A stretch of DNA of 44,230 bases from Thalassospira sp. (GTDB lineage: Bacteria; Pseudomonadota; Alphaproteobacteria; Rhodospirillales; Thalassospiraceae). The notes under the pieces were generated by a model. The model had not been told where the DNA came from and did not search any database. It saw only the letters and a list, made by a program, of their open reading frames with translations. Every line of letters begins with the position of its first letter. The first letter of the stretch is position 1. The DNA is taken from positions 1-44,230 of the forward strand of contig NZ_PAQR01000036.1 in the NCBI RefSeq assembly GCF_002709775.1. Direction: 5' to 3'. Below, piece by piece: positions 1-8,865 of this stretch. A program made the translations under genes and the position numbers.

Positions 1-105
1 TCCGATTCCGGGTTTGAGCTTGAAGACAAGGGGGCGGTGATCCGCTTTTTGGGGAAATCCCGTCTGGTGATTTTCGACAGTGCAATGAATTCGACGGAGC
101 AATGA
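1..105 (+). CDS. lptC: LptC C-terminal end (partial)
   Basis: The first 34 codons of the window are an open frame ending in TGA at 103-105, with no start inside the window. The peptide contains the stretch GFELEDKGAVIRFLGKSRLV, which has the alternating pattern of the last beta strands of LptC. LptC is the inner-membrane-anchored protein that passes lipopolysaccharide from the LptB2FG extractor to LptA. Identification rests mainly on position: lptA begins 10 bases later and lptB follows, the standard lptC-lptA-lptB order. Only the tail is visible, so the family call is supported by context more than by the sequence itself. Confidence 0.7.
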   Translation, partial: SDSGFELEDKGAVIRFLGKSRLVIFDSAMNSTEQ

Positions 106-115
106 GAGGGAAGTC

Positions 116-1009
116 ATGATTGCGATGCCGCATCTCGCCCGCAAGACTGGAACGCTGCTGACACCCTTCATGCTAGGGGGCCTTATGCTGGGTGCGGCCG
201 TGATTGGCCTGTCCAGTATGTCGCAAACCGCTGCGGCCAATCCGCTGGGACTGGCGCAAAACGGCAGTGGCGGACTTGAGGTCGAGTCTGATAACGGCAT
301 CGAATGGCGCCGCAATGAACAGGTCCTGATCGCACGCGGAAATGCGGTCGCCAAGCGCGGCACATCGCGCGTTGATGCCGATGAGCTCCAGGCGCTGTAT
401 CGCGATCGTGATGGCAATAGCGAGATTTACCGCATCATTGCGACCGGCAATGTCAAACTGTCATCCGATACCGATGTCGCCGTTGGCGATCGTGCCGTCT
501 ATGACATTGACGAAGCCGTGGTCGTTCTGACTGGTGAGAACCTTAAATATACCACACCCAGCGAAACGTTGACGGCGCGTGACAGCCTTGAATACTGGGA
601 AACAGAACGGGTCGCAGTGGCGCGCGGTGACGCGGTTGCCGTATCGGAAGATCGCACCCTTCGCGGCGATGTCCTGACGGCACGCTTTGATGCCGGTCAG
701 GCAGGCGCAAACGAGTTGCGCCGCATTGATGGACAAGGCAATGTGAATATTCGCACAGCAACTGAGTTTGTTGTCGGGGATCAGGGTGTTTATGATGCGA
801 AAACAGGTATCGCCACCCTTATCGGATCGGTTAAGATCACCCGCGGAGAGAACCAGTTGAACGGGGATCGTGCCGTGGTCGACCTCAATACCGGGGTCAG
901 TCGCCTGATGGCTGACGGTAATGGCGATGGCAAAACCCGCGTTCGGGGCCTTCTGGTCCCGCAAAAAGACGAAAACAACAGCCCGGCTGATGCCGGGACC
1001 GGTAACTGA
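116..1009 (+). CDS. lptA: LptA, periplasmic LPS transport bridge protein
   Basis: The protein has 297 residues. A basic N-terminus is followed by a hydrophobic segment (about residues 12-35) and an AxA-type cleavage site near residue 41, so export to the periplasm is expected. Residues about 55-260 are OstA/LptA-type beta-jellyroll repeats: recurrent [27 protein letters not shown] and GQGNVNIRT segments, each followed by a 'D.A.Y' turn. LptA polymerises between LptC and LptD to carry LPS across the periplasm. The ATG at 116 has GAGAGGGA just upstream. It sits 10 bases after lptC and 14 bases before lptB, so all three should be co-transcribed. It is longer than E. coli LptA (185 residues), with an extra repeat set and a hydrophilic tail, as is usual in alphaproteobacteria. 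Confidence 0.9.
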   Translation: MIAMPHLARKTGTLLTPFMLGGLMLGAAVIGLSSMSQTAAANPLGLAQNGSGGLEVESDNGIEWRRNEQVLIARGNAVAKRGTSRVDADELQALYRDRDGNSEIYRIIATGNVKLSSDTDVAVGDRAVYDIDEAVVVLTGENLKYTTPSETLTARDSLEYWETERVAVARGDAVAVSEDRTLRGDVLTARFDAGQAGANELRRIDGQGNVNIRTATEFVVGDQGVYDAKTGIATLIGSVKITRGENQLNGDRAVVDLNTGVSRLMADGNGDGKTRVRGLLVPQKDENNSPADAGTGN

Positions 1010-1023
1010 GAAAGGTCGGTCAT

Positions 1024-1857
1024 TTGTTCTGGTCGCGCAAAAGCGTAAAATCCGACAACGCAAAGGCGACAGCTGCATCGGGCAGCGCACAGCCATCTGA
1101 CGGCGGGGCATCCGGCCCGCGCCTGATCACCACGAACAAGGGTCTTGTGGCGCATAACCTGGGCAAAAGCTTCAAGAAGCGCCCGGTGCTTAAAGACGTG
1201 TCTGTTTCAGTACAGCGTGGCGAGGCGGTTGGCCTTCTGGGCCCGAACGGTGCTGGCAAGACCACCAGTTTCTATATCATTACCGGCCTGATTGCCGCAG
1301 ACCGTGGCACGATTTCGCTGGATGGGCGCGACATCACCATGATGCCGATGTATCAGCGCGCACGCATGGGAATCGGCTATTTGCCGCAGGAAGCCTCGAT
1401 TTTCCGCGGCATGACGGTTGAACAGAACATCATGGCTGTTCTTGAAGTGGTCGAGGATGACCGCCTCAAGCGTGAACAGACTCTTGAAGACCTTCTGGCA
1501 GAATTTGCAATCGAACATTTGCGCCGCACACCGGCCCTTGCCCTTTCGGGTGGGGAACGCCGCCGTTGCGAGATTGCCCGTGCCCTTGCGGCCCATCCGA
1601 ACTTTGTTCTGCTTGATGAACCACTTGCCGGGATTGACCCGATTGCAGTGGGTGATATTCGCGATCTTGTACGTCATCTGAAAGATCGTGGCATTGGGGT
1701 CTTGATTACTGACCACAATGTGCGCGAGACTCTCGACATTATTGACCGGGCATATATCTTGCATGACGGTCGGGTTTTGATGGAAGGTGGTCCTGAGGAA
1801 ATCGTTCGTAACGACGATGTCCGCAGGGTTTATCTGGGCGATCGTTTCAGCCTCTGA
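1024..1857 (+). CDS. lptB: LptB, ATPase of the LPS extractor LptB2FG
   Basis: A 277-residue ABC ATPase. Residues 1-40 are a hydrophilic extension absent from E. coli LptB; the ATPase domain starts at about residue 41. Walker A is GPNGAGKT (73-80), followed by a Q-loop ([10 protein letters not shown]), the signature LSGGERRR, Walker B FVLLDEP, a D-loop (LAGID) and the switch His in ITDHNVRET. The '[20 protein letters not shown]' segment is characteristic of LptB. It energises LPS extraction from the inner membrane with LptF and LptG, which are not in this window. The chosen start is TTG at 1024, with GAGAAAGG just upstream; the first in-frame ATG is too far into the ATPase domain to be plausible. 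Confidence 0.93.
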   Translation: MFWSRKSVKSDNAKATAASGSAQPSDGGASGPRLITTNKGLVAHNLGKSFKKRPVLKDVSVSVQRGEAVGLLGPNGAGKTTSFYIITGLIAADRGTISLDGRDITMMPMYQRARMGIGYLPQEASIFRGMTVEQNIMAVLEVVEDDRLKREQTLEDLLAEFAIEHLRRTPALALSGGERRRCEIARALAAHPNFVLLDEPLAGIDPIAVGDIRDLVRHLKDRGIGVLITDHNVRETLDIIDRAYILHDGRVLMEGGPEEIVRNDDVRRVYLGDRFSL

Positions 1858-1920
1858 TAAGGCCGCCGGACCGTCATTGAAGTCTTGGGGGAGTTCGGAT
1901 TGACACGGGGTAGTGCATAA

Positions 1921-3495
1921 ATGGCCCTGAAGGCGCGTCTGGATCTACGCCAGTCCCAGTCACTTGTCATGACTCCCCAGCTGCAGCAGGCAATCAAGCT
2001 GCTGCAATTCAATAATATTGAGCTTTCCAATTTCATCGACAGTGAACTGATGGAAAACCCGCTGCTGGAGCGGGCCGACCCCGGTCAGACCTATGCCGAG
2101 GCCGGTGACGGTGCGGTGGGCAATGGCGATGACGGGCTTGATAGCCGATCAAGCGACAATTTTTCCGACCGCGATGACCAGTTTGGCACCGACCGCCTGA
2201 CATCAAGTGAAACCATGGGCAGCGATGACGGCCCGCTCGATGTTTCAAGCGATGCGCTTTATGGCGGCGAGGGCGAAATCACCCGTAATGGCGAGCCGGT
2301 GTCGGGCAGCCATGATTATTCCGCCCCCTATGGCAGTGCGGGGGGTGCTGGCGGTGGTTCGGCCGGTGGCGATGACCTTCCGGGGCTTGAACAGACCCTG
2401 GCCGATGAAGCAACCCTGCGCCAGAGCCTTGATGATCAGCTTAACATCGCCTTTGCCGATGCCATGTCGCGCATGATCGGCAGCTACCTGATCGATATGC
2501 TTGATGAGAACGGCTATATCAGCGGCGATCTTGATGAAGTTTCCGAAGCGCTTGAATGCGACATCAAAGATGTCGAACGGGTGCTAAAAACCCTGCAGGG
2601 GTTTGATCCGGTCGGGATTTTTGCCCGTGATCTGTCGGAATGTCTGGAGCTGCAGCTGCGCGAACTCAACCGGTTTGATCCGGCGATGGCGGCATTGCTG
2701 GCAAACCTTGAATTGCTGGCCAAGCGTGACTTTGATCGCCTGCGCCGGGTTTGCGGGGTCGATTCGGATGATCTCCATGACATGATCGCCGAGATCAAAA
2801 CCCTTGATCCGCGCCCGGGCAAGACCGCCGATGGTGAGATCGCAACGCCCGTGATCCCGGACGTTCTGATGCGGGCGGCGGGGAATGGCAACTGGCATCT
2901 GGAGCTTAATTCCGAGGCCTTGCCACGTGTTCTGGTCAATGAAGATTATGTGGCCCAGATCGGATCGGGCCTTAAGGGTCGCGAAGAACGCGGCTTCATG
3001 AGCGAGCGGCTTCAAAGTGCCAACTGGCTGGTCAAGGCGTTGCATCAGCGCGCCACCACCATCATGAAGGTGGCCAGCGAGATTGTCCGGCAGCAGGACG
3101 GGTTCTTTACCCACGGGGTCGGGCATCTGCGCCCGTTGATCCTGCGCGACATTGCCGAGGCGATCGGCATGCACGAAAGTACGGTTTCGCGTGTCACCAA
3201 TGGTAAATTCATGTCGACCCCGCGCGGCATGTTCGAGCTGAAATACTTCTTTACCACGGCTATTTCATCTTCTGATGGTGGCGATGCCTATTCGTCCGAA
3301 GCGGTGCGCCACCGGATCAAGTCCTTGATCGACAACGAAGAACCCAAGAAGATTTTGTCGGATGACAAACTGGTTGAACTTCTGGGCAAGGAAGGGATCG
3401 ACATTGCGCGTCGAACAGTGGCAAAATACCGCGAAGCGATGCGCATCCCATCGTCAGTGCAGCGTCGGCGCGAGAAAAAATCACGTGCTTCCTAG
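1921..3495 (+). CDS. rpoN: RNA polymerase sigma-54 factor
   Basis: A 524-residue sigma-54. Region I (residues about 1-50) is Q/L-rich with the motif SLVMTPQLQQAIKLLQ, the part contacted by enhancer-binding activators. Residues about 50-160 form an acidic, Gly/Ser/Asp-rich region II. The core-binding domain and helix-turn-helix (VSRVTNGKFMSTPRGMFELK) follow, and the RpoN box ARRTVAKYRE is at 496-505, close to the C-terminus. The protein directs transcription from -24/-12 promoters, typically nitrogen, flagellar and carbon-source genes. It lies 63 bases after lptB on the same strand and precedes hpf and ptsN, the standard proteobacterial arrangement. The start ATG is at 1921 after a weak GGGGTAG ribosome-binding site. 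Confidence 0.96.
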   Translation: MALKARLDLRQSQSLVMTPQLQQAIKLLQFNNIELSNFIDSELMENPLLERADPGQTYAEAGDGAVGNGDDGLDSRSSDNFSDRDDQFGTDRLTSSETMGSDDGPLDVSSDALYGGEGEITRNGEPVSGSHDYSAPYGSAGGAGGGSAGGDDLPGLEQTLADEATLRQSLDDQLNIAFADAMSRMIGSYLIDMLDENGYISGDLDEVSEALECDIKDVERVLKTLQGFDPVGIFARDLSECLELQLRELNRFDPAMAALLANLELLAKRDFDRLRRVCGVDSDDLHDMIAEIKTLDPRPGKTADGEIATPVIPDVLMRAAGNGNWHLELNSEALPRVLVNEDYVAQIGSGLKGREERGFMSERLQSANWLVKALHQRATTIMKVASEIVRQQDGFFTHGVGHLRPLILRDIAEAIGMHESTVSRVTNGKFMSTPRGMFELKYFFTTAISSSDGGDAYSSEAVRHRIKSLIDNEEPKKILSDDKLVELLGKEGIDIARRTVAKYREAMRIPSSVQRRREKKSRAS

Positions 3496-3557
3496 CACGA
3501 TTTTATCGAAAAAAATGCACCTTAAGGTGCTGTAATTCAAGGGAACATACCCATATC

Positions 3558-3586
3558 TTGACTTGGTAATGACGAGGGAATATGGT
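3558..3586 (+). promoter_or_regulatory. sigma-70-type promoter for hpf-ptsN
   Basis: TTGACT (3558-3563), a 17-base spacer and TATGGT (3581-3586) fit the vegetative consensus in the 163-base gap between rpoN and hpf. A short hairpin (GGTGC at 3584-3588 with GCACC at 3606-3610) would fall at the 5' end of the transcript. This suggests hpf and ptsN can be expressed independently of rpoN. Prediction from consensus only. Confidence 0.55.
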
Positions 3587-3658
3587 GCGCCCACCTGAGC
3601 GAGGGGCACCAAACATCCACATGTACTGGTAAGTCACTCAACCGGGGATAGGCGATCC

Positions 3659-4255
3659 ATGCAAATTACGGTTATCGGTAAGCAACTTGACGTCGGCGAT
3701 GCACTTCGCCAACACGTCGTCGAGACCTTGGACCCTGCAGTAGAGAAGTATTTCGATCACGCGATCGAAGCCACGGTGACCCTCACCAAACAGGCACATC
3801 TCTATAATGCGCAGATATCGGTCCATGTCGGCAAAGGCATGATGGTTCAGGCCAAGGCATCAGCGGACGAGGTTTATCCCGCTTTTGATGCCGCCTGTGA
3901 CAGAGTGGCCAAACAGTTGCGGCGTTATAAACGACGCCTGCGTGACCATCACGCGACCCGAGATCATTTTGAAGAGGCTCGCCTGGAAGCGATCCATTAT
4001 GTGATCGAACAGGAAGACGAAGATCATTCGGATGATAATCACACAAACGGCTACGAACCGGTGATTGTTGCCGAGACACCCGATCGCATCGATACGCTTT
4101 CCGTTGGGGAAGCTGTCATGCGGCTCGACTTGGGGGACATTCCGGCACTGATGTTCCGGAATGGCAAACATGGCGGACTGAACGTTGTCTACCGTCGCTC
4201 GGACGGAAATATCGGATGGCTTGACCCAAACGATAGCGAAGCGAGCGGCGCGTGA
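3659..4255 (+). CDS. hpf: Ribosome hibernation promoting factor, long form
   Basis: 198 residues, the length of long HPF. Residues 1-105 are the ribosome-binding beta-alpha-beta fold (MQITVIGKQLDVGDALRQHV start, KASADEVYPAFDAACDR near the end). An Asp/His-rich linker (about 115-140) leads to the C-terminal dimerisation domain (about 142-190), with the conserved FRN, LNVVYRR and DGNIGWLDP segments. Long HPF binds the decoding centre of the 30S subunit in stationary phase and joins two ribosomes as a 100S dimer. It has its own promoter candidate 73 bases upstream, and its stop overlaps a GTG start of ptsN by the sequence GTGA. Confidence 0.94.
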   Translation: MQITVIGKQLDVGDALRQHVVETLDPAVEKYFDHAIEATVTLTKQAHLYNAQISVHVGKGMMVQAKASADEVYPAFDAACDRVAKQLRRYKRRLRDHHATRDHFEEARLEAIHYVIEQEDEDHSDDNHTNGYEPVIVAETPDRIDTLSVGEAVMRLDLGDIPALMFRNGKHGGLNVVYRRSDGNIGWLDPNDSEASGA

Positions 4256-4758
4256 CAGACACAGATTCCGAGCCAAACAACGCAACGCGAAAAATGGACA
4301 TATCATCTATTCTTACTCCTTCCGGAGTTATTCCGGCACTGCGTTCCGGTGCGAAGAAGGCTGTGCTTGAGGAACTTGCCGAAAAGGCCGCCGAAGTTAC
4401 CGGCCGTCCTGCCAGCGAGATTTTCTCTGTCCTGCTTGACCGTGAAAAGCTTGGTAGCACCGGTGTCGGTGGCGGTGTCGCGATTCCGCATGGCAAACTC
4501 AATGATCTGGACCGCCTGTATATGGTCTTTGCCCGTGCAGGTAACCCGATCGAGTTTGATGCGGTCGACGAACATCCGGTCGATCTGTTTTGCATGCTGA
4601 TTGCACCCGAAGAAGCCGGTGCAGATCATCTGAAAGCGCTGGCACGGATTTCCCGTCTGCTGCGCAATCAGGGCATGTGTGACAAGCTCCGCGGGGCCGG
4701 CTCGGCCGACGCGATCTACGCATTGCTGACCCAGGACGAGGCCGAACAGGCCGCGTGA
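4252..4758 (+). CDS. ptsN: Nitrogen-regulatory phosphotransferase EIIA-Ntr
   Basis: A 168-residue EIIA domain of the fructose/mannitol type. The phosphorylated His is H80 in GVAIPHGKL, and LLAPE-type and DHLKALARISRLLRN segments follow. EIIA-Ntr receives phosphate from PtsP/PtsO and controls potassium uptake and nitrogen/carbon signalling instead of sugar transport. Two starts are possible: GTG at 4252 (GTGA overlap with the hpf stop, suggesting translational coupling) and ATG at 4294, which gives the MDISSILTP beginning usual for the family and removes 14 residues. Neither has a strong ribosome-binding site; the coupled GTG is given here. Confidence 0.93.
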   Translation: MTDTDSEPNNATRKMDISSILTPSGVIPALRSGAKKAVLEELAEKAAEVTGRPASEIFSVLLDREKLGSTGVGGGVAIPHGKLNDLDRLYMVFARAGNPIEFDAVDEHPVDLFCMLIAPEEAGADHLKALARISRLLRNQGMCDKLRGAGSADAIYALLTQDEAEQAA

Positions 4759-4806
4759 AACGGTCAGTGAGCGGCGGGTAACCCCCGTAACAGAGACAAG
4801 ATTAAA

Positions 4807-4840
4807 AAAAACCGGACGCCACATCAGGCGTCCGGTTTTG
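4807..4840. terminator. Bidirectional terminator between ptsN and the AmpG-like gene
   Basis: A perfect stem pairs AAAAACCGGACGCC (4807-4820) with its complement at 4827-4840 around a 6-base loop. A-run and T-run flanks make it work for ptsN (+) and for the convergent permease gene (-), which ends 49 bases away. Confidence 0.88.
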
Positions 4841-4888
4841 TTTTGGGTATCTGGTTGTGGCTGCTGGCCGGGTTTACGGCCAGCCTGA

Positions 4889-6466
4889 TCAGGCCTCGGC
4901 GTTCTTCTTTGTGTCCTCGGCGTCTTCGGCTTCCTTGACGTTGGTCAGGCGACCGGCAAGGACCACCAGATACAGAACCGGAATGCCGATCACGGCCGTG
5001 CCGATAAAGAACCAGCTATAGCCGACACTATCGACCACCGTGCCCGAGAACCCGGCAAGGATTTTCGGAAACAGGGTCATGATCGAACTGAAGATCGCGT
5101 ACTGCATGGCGGTGAACGAAATGTTGGTCAGCCCGGACAGATAGGCGATGAAGGCTGCCGTTGCCAAACCACCACACAGGTTATCGGCCATCACCACAAT
5201 AATGAACATTGTAGTGTTTGCACCGATCTGGGCGAGGAAGGCGAACAGGATGTTGGAAATGGCCGCCAAAAACGCGCCAAGGAACAGGATCCTGAGCACG
5301 CCATAGCGGACTGATAGTAATCCGCCCAGGAAACTGCCGCCAATCGTCATGAACAAACCAAACGTCTTGGACACGGCGGCGATTTCTTCCTTGGAAAAGC
5401 CAAGGGCGGTATAGAACACGTTGGCCATAACACCCATGACGATGTCTGCGATGCGATAGACACCAATCAGCACCAGCACGACAATGGCCGCCTTGCCATA
5501 GCGATCAACGAAATCCTTCACCGGCGAAATATAGGCTTCCTGCACCATGCCGGTCGGGGTCAGTCCAACGCGCGTGGTCAGCCAGGCAACAAGGATGGCA
5601 AAGGCGATGGCAATCCCAAGTTTGAGCGTCCCTGCGATAAAGCCGGAAAGCTCGGTAATCATGCCACCATCTGTGAGCGAGGCACGCAGCGGATCGGTGA
5701 TGTTGCCGGAATAGTAGATCGCGGCAACAAAGGCGATGACGGTGACGGCAAACATCGCCAGAAACCGGGCATAGTCCGATGTCTTGTGGAAGAACTTGCT
5801 TTCCATGCGCGGGATATCGGGTTCACTGACCAGCAGGGTCGTGATCACCCCGATACACATGGCAAGCGCCATGCAGCCATAGGCAACCGTCCAGGCGTAA
5901 TGCTGATAGACGCCTTCGGCCTCAAACAGGCCGGCAATGGTCAGCGCGCCAGCCCCGGCAATTATCATGCCGATGCGATAGCCGCCGATATAGGCTGAAC
6001 TCATCATCGCTTGCAGGTCGGCGTCGGCCGCCTCGATACGATAGGCATCAATGACGATGTCCTGAGTGGCTGAGGCAAAACCAAGTGCCACGGCGGCAAA
6101 GGCCATCATGGTCAGGTTTTCGGCCGGATCGGTCAGGCCCATCCACAGGATGGCGGCGATAATCGCGACCTGGGCAATGATCAGCCAGGAGCGTCTTCTG
6201 CCCATCAGGCTGTGCAGGACCGGGAAGGGCAGCCGGTCAATCAGTGGCGCCCAGACAAACTTGAAGGAATAGCCAAGGGCCGCCCAGCTGAAATAGGTCA
6301 CGGTGGAGCGATCAACACCCGCTTCGCGCAGCCAGATCGACAGGGTCGAGAAAATCAGGAGGATGGGAATGCCGGCCGAAAGGCCCAGAAACAGCATCGT
6401 AATGACGCGTGGATGGATGAAGGCACCAAAGGCCGCCCCCCAGCTTCGCTTTTCCATGCTGTCCAT
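4889..6466 (-). CDS. AmpG-like MFS permease (muropeptide transporter family)
   Basis: A 525-residue, very hydrophobic protein with at least twelve predicted membrane segments. Its start, FLGLSAGIPILLIFSTLSIW, and the segments GYSFKFVWAPLIDR and ATQDIVIDAYRIE are hallmarks of the AmpG/AT-1 branch of the major facilitator superfamily. AmpG imports anhydro-muropeptides released during cell-wall turnover, so they can be recycled and, in some bacteria, signal beta-lactamase induction. A hydrophilic charged tail (KEAEDAEDTKKNAEA) ends the protein. No ampC, ampR or ampD is near, so the substrate is inferred from family only. The ATG at 6466 was chosen; another in-frame ATG lies three codons in. Confidence 0.85.
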   Translation of the reverse strand: MDSMEKRSWGAAFGAFIHPRVITMLFLGLSAGIPILLIFSTLSIWLREAGVDRSTVTYFSWAALGYSFKFVWAPLIDRLPFPVLHSLMGRRRSWLIIAQVAIIAAILWMGLTDPAENLTMMAFAAVALGFASATQDIVIDAYRIEAADADLQAMMSSAYIGGYRIGMIIAGAGALTIAGLFEAEGVYQHYAWTVAYGCMALAMCIGVITTLLVSEPDIPRMESKFFHKTSDYARFLAMFAVTVIAFVAAIYYSGNITDPLRASLTDGGMITELSGFIAGTLKLGIAIAFAILVAWLTTRVGLTPTGMVQEAYISPVKDFVDRYGKAAIVVLVLIGVYRIADIVMGVMANVFYTALGFSKEEIAAVSKTFGLFMTIGGSFLGGLLSVRYGVLRILFLGAFLAAISNILFAFLAQIGANTTMFIIVVMADNLCGGLATAAFIAYLSGLTNISFTAMQYAIFSSIMTLFPKILAGFSGTVVDSVGYSWFFIGTAVIGIPVLYLVVLAGRLTNVKEAEDAEDTKKNAEA

Positions 6467-6562
6467 TGATTTCCCCCGCGTTGAAATATGCTGGCATGAA
6501 GCTAGGCCAAACTGGTTAATGAAACCAAAAAAGCCCGGGTGCGGGGCAGGATGCGGGCAAGA

Positions 6563-6593
6563 AAAAAGGCCGATCCATCGGACCGGCCTTTTT
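6563..6593 (-). terminator. Terminator of typA
   Basis: The stem AAAAAGGCCG (6563-6572) pairs with 6584-6593 and gives a U-rich end when read on the minus strand, 23 bases after the typA stop. An overlapping alternative stem (CCGAT with ATCGG) lies inside the loop. Confidence 0.8.
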
Positions 6594-6615
6594 GAATTTG
6601 GCGTGAAAGGAAGGC

Positions 6616-8427
6616 TTAGCCTTCTTTCTTGCGGCTTTCGCGCTTACGAACGTTCGGATCGAGGTGCAGTTTGCGGATACGCACGCTCTGCGGGGTGACT
6701 TCGACCAGTTCGTCGTCCTGAATGTAGGACAGGGCTTCTTCAAGCGACATACGGCGCGGCGGGGTCAGGGTAACAGCTTCGTCTTTGCCCGATGCACGGA
6801 CGTTGGTCAACTTCTTGCCCTTGAGCACGTTGACTTCAAGATCGTTGTCACGGTTGTGCTCACCGATGATCATGCCCTGATAGACGCGTTCGCCATGTTC
6901 GATGAACATGATGCCGCGATCTTCAAGGTTAAACAGCGCATAGGCAACCGCTTCGCCCTGATCGTTGGAGATCAGCGCACCGTTACGACGGCCCGCGATG
7001 GCACCCTTGACCGGACCATAGGAATGGAACACGCGGTTCATCACACCGGTACCGCGGGTATCGGTCAGGAATTCACCGTGATAACCGATCAGGCCACGCG
7101 ACGGCGCGATGAAGATGATACGGGTCTTGCCGCCACCGCTTGAGCGCATGTCGGTCATTTCGGCCTTGCGCAGGCTCATTTTCTCGACCACGACGCCGGA
7201 ATATTCTTCGTCAACGTCAACCTGGACTTCTTCGAACGGCTCGGACATGACGCCGTCGACTTCCTGGAACAGAACGCGCGGACGCGAGATCGAAAGCTCA
7301 AAGCCTTCGCGGCGCATGGTTTCAACCAGAACGCCCAGCTGAAGTTCGCCACGACCGGCAACTTCGAACGCATCCTTGTCGGCGGTTTCGCCAATTTTGA
7401 TGGCGATGTTGCCTTCGGCTTCGCGTTCCAGACGGGCACGGATCATGCGCGAGGTAACCTTGTCACCTTCCTGACCGGCCAGCGGCGAGTTGTTGACCGA
7501 GAAGGTCATCGCCAGGGTCGGCGGATCGATCGGCTGGCTTTCGATGGATTTGGTGACTTCGGTCGAGCAGATGGTGTCGGCCACGGTTGCTTCGGTCAGA
7601 CCGGCAATCGCGATGATGTCACCAGCGACAGCTTCGTCCTGCGGGACACGTTCCAGGCCGCGGAAGCCCATCAGTTTGGACAGGCGGCCGGTTTCAACCG
7701 TGCCATCTTCGCGAAGGACCTTCACCGGCATGTTGAGTTTCGCACGGCCCTGATAGACACGGCCGGTCAGAATACGACCGAGGAAGTTATCAGCATGCAG
7801 CATGGTGGCCAGCATGGCGAACGGTGCGTTTTCATCAACGTCCGGTGCCGGAACGTGCTTGAGAACCAGCTCCATCAGCGGAGTCAGGTTTTCTTTCGGG
7901 CCTTCCGGGCTTTCAGCCGCCCAGCCGTCACGACCGGATGCATACAGAACCGGGAAGTCGAGCTGTTCTTCGGATGCTTCGAGCGATACGAACAGATCGA
8001 AAATCTCGTCGAGGACTTCTTCGGCGCGCTGGTCCGGACGGTCGATCTTGTTGATGACAACAATCGGCTTCAGACCAAGTTTCAGCGCCTTGCCGAGAAC
8101 GAATTTGGTCTGCGGCATCGGGCCTTCGGCCGAGTCAACAAGCAGAACAACGCCTTCGACCATGGAAAGGATACGCTCAACCTCGCCACCGAAATCGGCG
8201 TGGCCCGGGGTATCAACGATGTTTACGCGGGTGTCGCCCCACTGAACGGCCGTCGGTTTTGCGACGATGGTAATGCCGCGTTCACGTTCCAGATCGTTGC
8301 TGTCCATGGCGCGTTCGTCGACACGCTGGTTGTCACGATAGACACCGGACTGGCGGAACATGGAATCGACCAGCGTGGTTTTGCCGTGGTCAACGTGGGC
8401 GATGATGGCGATATTGCGCAAGCTCAT
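6616..8427 (-). CDS. typA: Ribosome-associated GTPase TypA/BipA
   Basis: A 603-residue translational GTPase. G1 is AHVDHGKTT near the N-terminus, followed by [22 protein letters not shown] (G3) and NKIDRPDQR (G4). The EF-G-like beta-barrel, domain III and the TypA-specific C-terminal domain ([39 protein letters not shown]) follow. TypA binds the ribosome and assists late 50S assembly and stress translation, especially in the cold. The start is [15 protein letters not shown] at 8427, with TGGAG upstream; an in-frame ATG 54 bases earlier would add 18 residues not typical of the family. The leader contains a large nested inverted repeat (8505-8601). Confidence 0.96.
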   Translation of the reverse strand: MSLRNIAIIAHVDHGKTTLVDSMFRQSGVYRDNQRVDERAMDSNDLERERGITIVAKPTAVQWGDTRVNIVDTPGHADFGGEVERILSMVEGVVLLVDSAEGPMPQTKFVLGKALKLGLKPIVVINKIDRPDQRAEEVLDEIFDLFVSLEASEEQLDFPVLYASGRDGWAAESPEGPKENLTPLMELVLKHVPAPDVDENAPFAMLATMLHADNFLGRILTGRVYQGRAKLNMPVKVLREDGTVETGRLSKLMGFRGLERVPQDEAVAGDIIAIAGLTEATVADTICSTEVTKSIESQPIDPPTLAMTFSVNNSPLAGQEGDKVTSRMIRARLEREAEGNIAIKIGETADKDAFEVAGRGELQLGVLVETMRREGFELSISRPRVLFQEVDGVMSEPFEEVQVDVDEEYSGVVVEKMSLRKAEMTDMRSSGGGKTRIIFIAPSRGLIGYHGEFLTDTRGTGVMNRVFHSYGPVKGAIAGRRNGALISNDQGEAVAYALFNLEDRGIMFIEHGERVYQGMIIGEHNRDNDLEVNVLKGKKLTNVRASGKDEAVTLTPPRRMSLEEALSYIQDDELVEVTPQSVRIRKLHLDPNVRKRESRKKEG

Positions 8428-8504
8428 GGGCGCGGACTCCAGAAATAAAAATGCCGCGCGCCGGGAAACGCCCATGCGCATCGGTCAATAAGTAAGTGTT
8501 TCAA

Positions 8505-8601
8505 GGCCAGTAGATATTCAGCAAAACGGTTTGGGGTTGCCACACGCCGGTATCACCGGCGGGAACCCGACATCAACATATGTGCTGAATGTTTACTGGC
8601 C
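8505..8601 (-). promoter_or_regulatory. Large nested hairpin in the typA 5' leader
   Basis: On the minus strand, 8 bp (GGCCAGTA at 8594-8601 with 8505-8512), a symmetric 3x3 internal loop and 7 bp (ATTCAGC at 8584-8590 with 8516-8522) form a long outer arm. Inside it are a 5-bp helix (GGGTT at 8564-8568 with 8534-8538) and a 7-bp hairpin (CGCCGGT at 8555-8561 with 8545-8551, 3-base loop). The structure ends 77 bases before the typA start. No known riboswitch family is recognised. It may be a structured, possibly temperature- or growth-responsive leader; function is not shown. Confidence 0.55.
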
Positions 8602-8787
8602 CGGATCGTAATCGTGCAGATATGCCCGAAGGCCGCCCTGTCATAGCCAATGTGGAGGCGAAAGGCCAGCGTTGTAAGCGCCATGTCGGGTTGATTATTC
8701 TGCAATGCGGGCTGTTTGCGCCAAACTCTGGACAAAGTCAATGCTTGTGTTGCGCTGCAGCGCTTTGCAAACCGTGCCCTTGGGCGC

Positions 8788-8824
8788 AAAAAAACGGGAC
8801 GGCAGCCAATTGTTGCCGTCCCGT
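8788..8824 (-). terminator. Terminator of the adenosine-kinase-type gene
   Basis: A perfect 11-bp stem, ACGGGACGGCA (8794-8804) with 8814-8824 and a 9-base loop. It is followed on the minus strand by a run of seven U, 42 bases after the kinase stop codon. Confidence 0.9.
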
Positions 8825-8865
8825 GAAATCTTTTGGATGTGGTCACGCTTTATATAAAGGCGTGA

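Larger units (their letters stand above)
8482..8865 (-). other. Gene-free stretch between typA and the adenosine-kinase gene
   Basis: About 380 bases with no convincing gene. Reading on the minus strand it holds the kinase gene terminator (8788-8824), a low-complexity stretch presumably containing the typA promoter (a TTGACT near 8733-8738, without a clear -10), and the nested hairpin structure at 8505-8601. Short open frames on either strand have no family features. Confidence 0.6.

Noticed and set aside
3517..3530. GCACCTTAAGGTGC palindrome after rpoN as a terminator
   Set aside because: The stem is short and no T run follows on the plus strand; an A run lies before it. Kept only as a note.
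4889..6466. AmpG-like permease as part of an inducible beta-lactamase system
   Set aside because: No ampC, ampR or ampD homologue is in the window, so only cell-wall recycling transport is supported.
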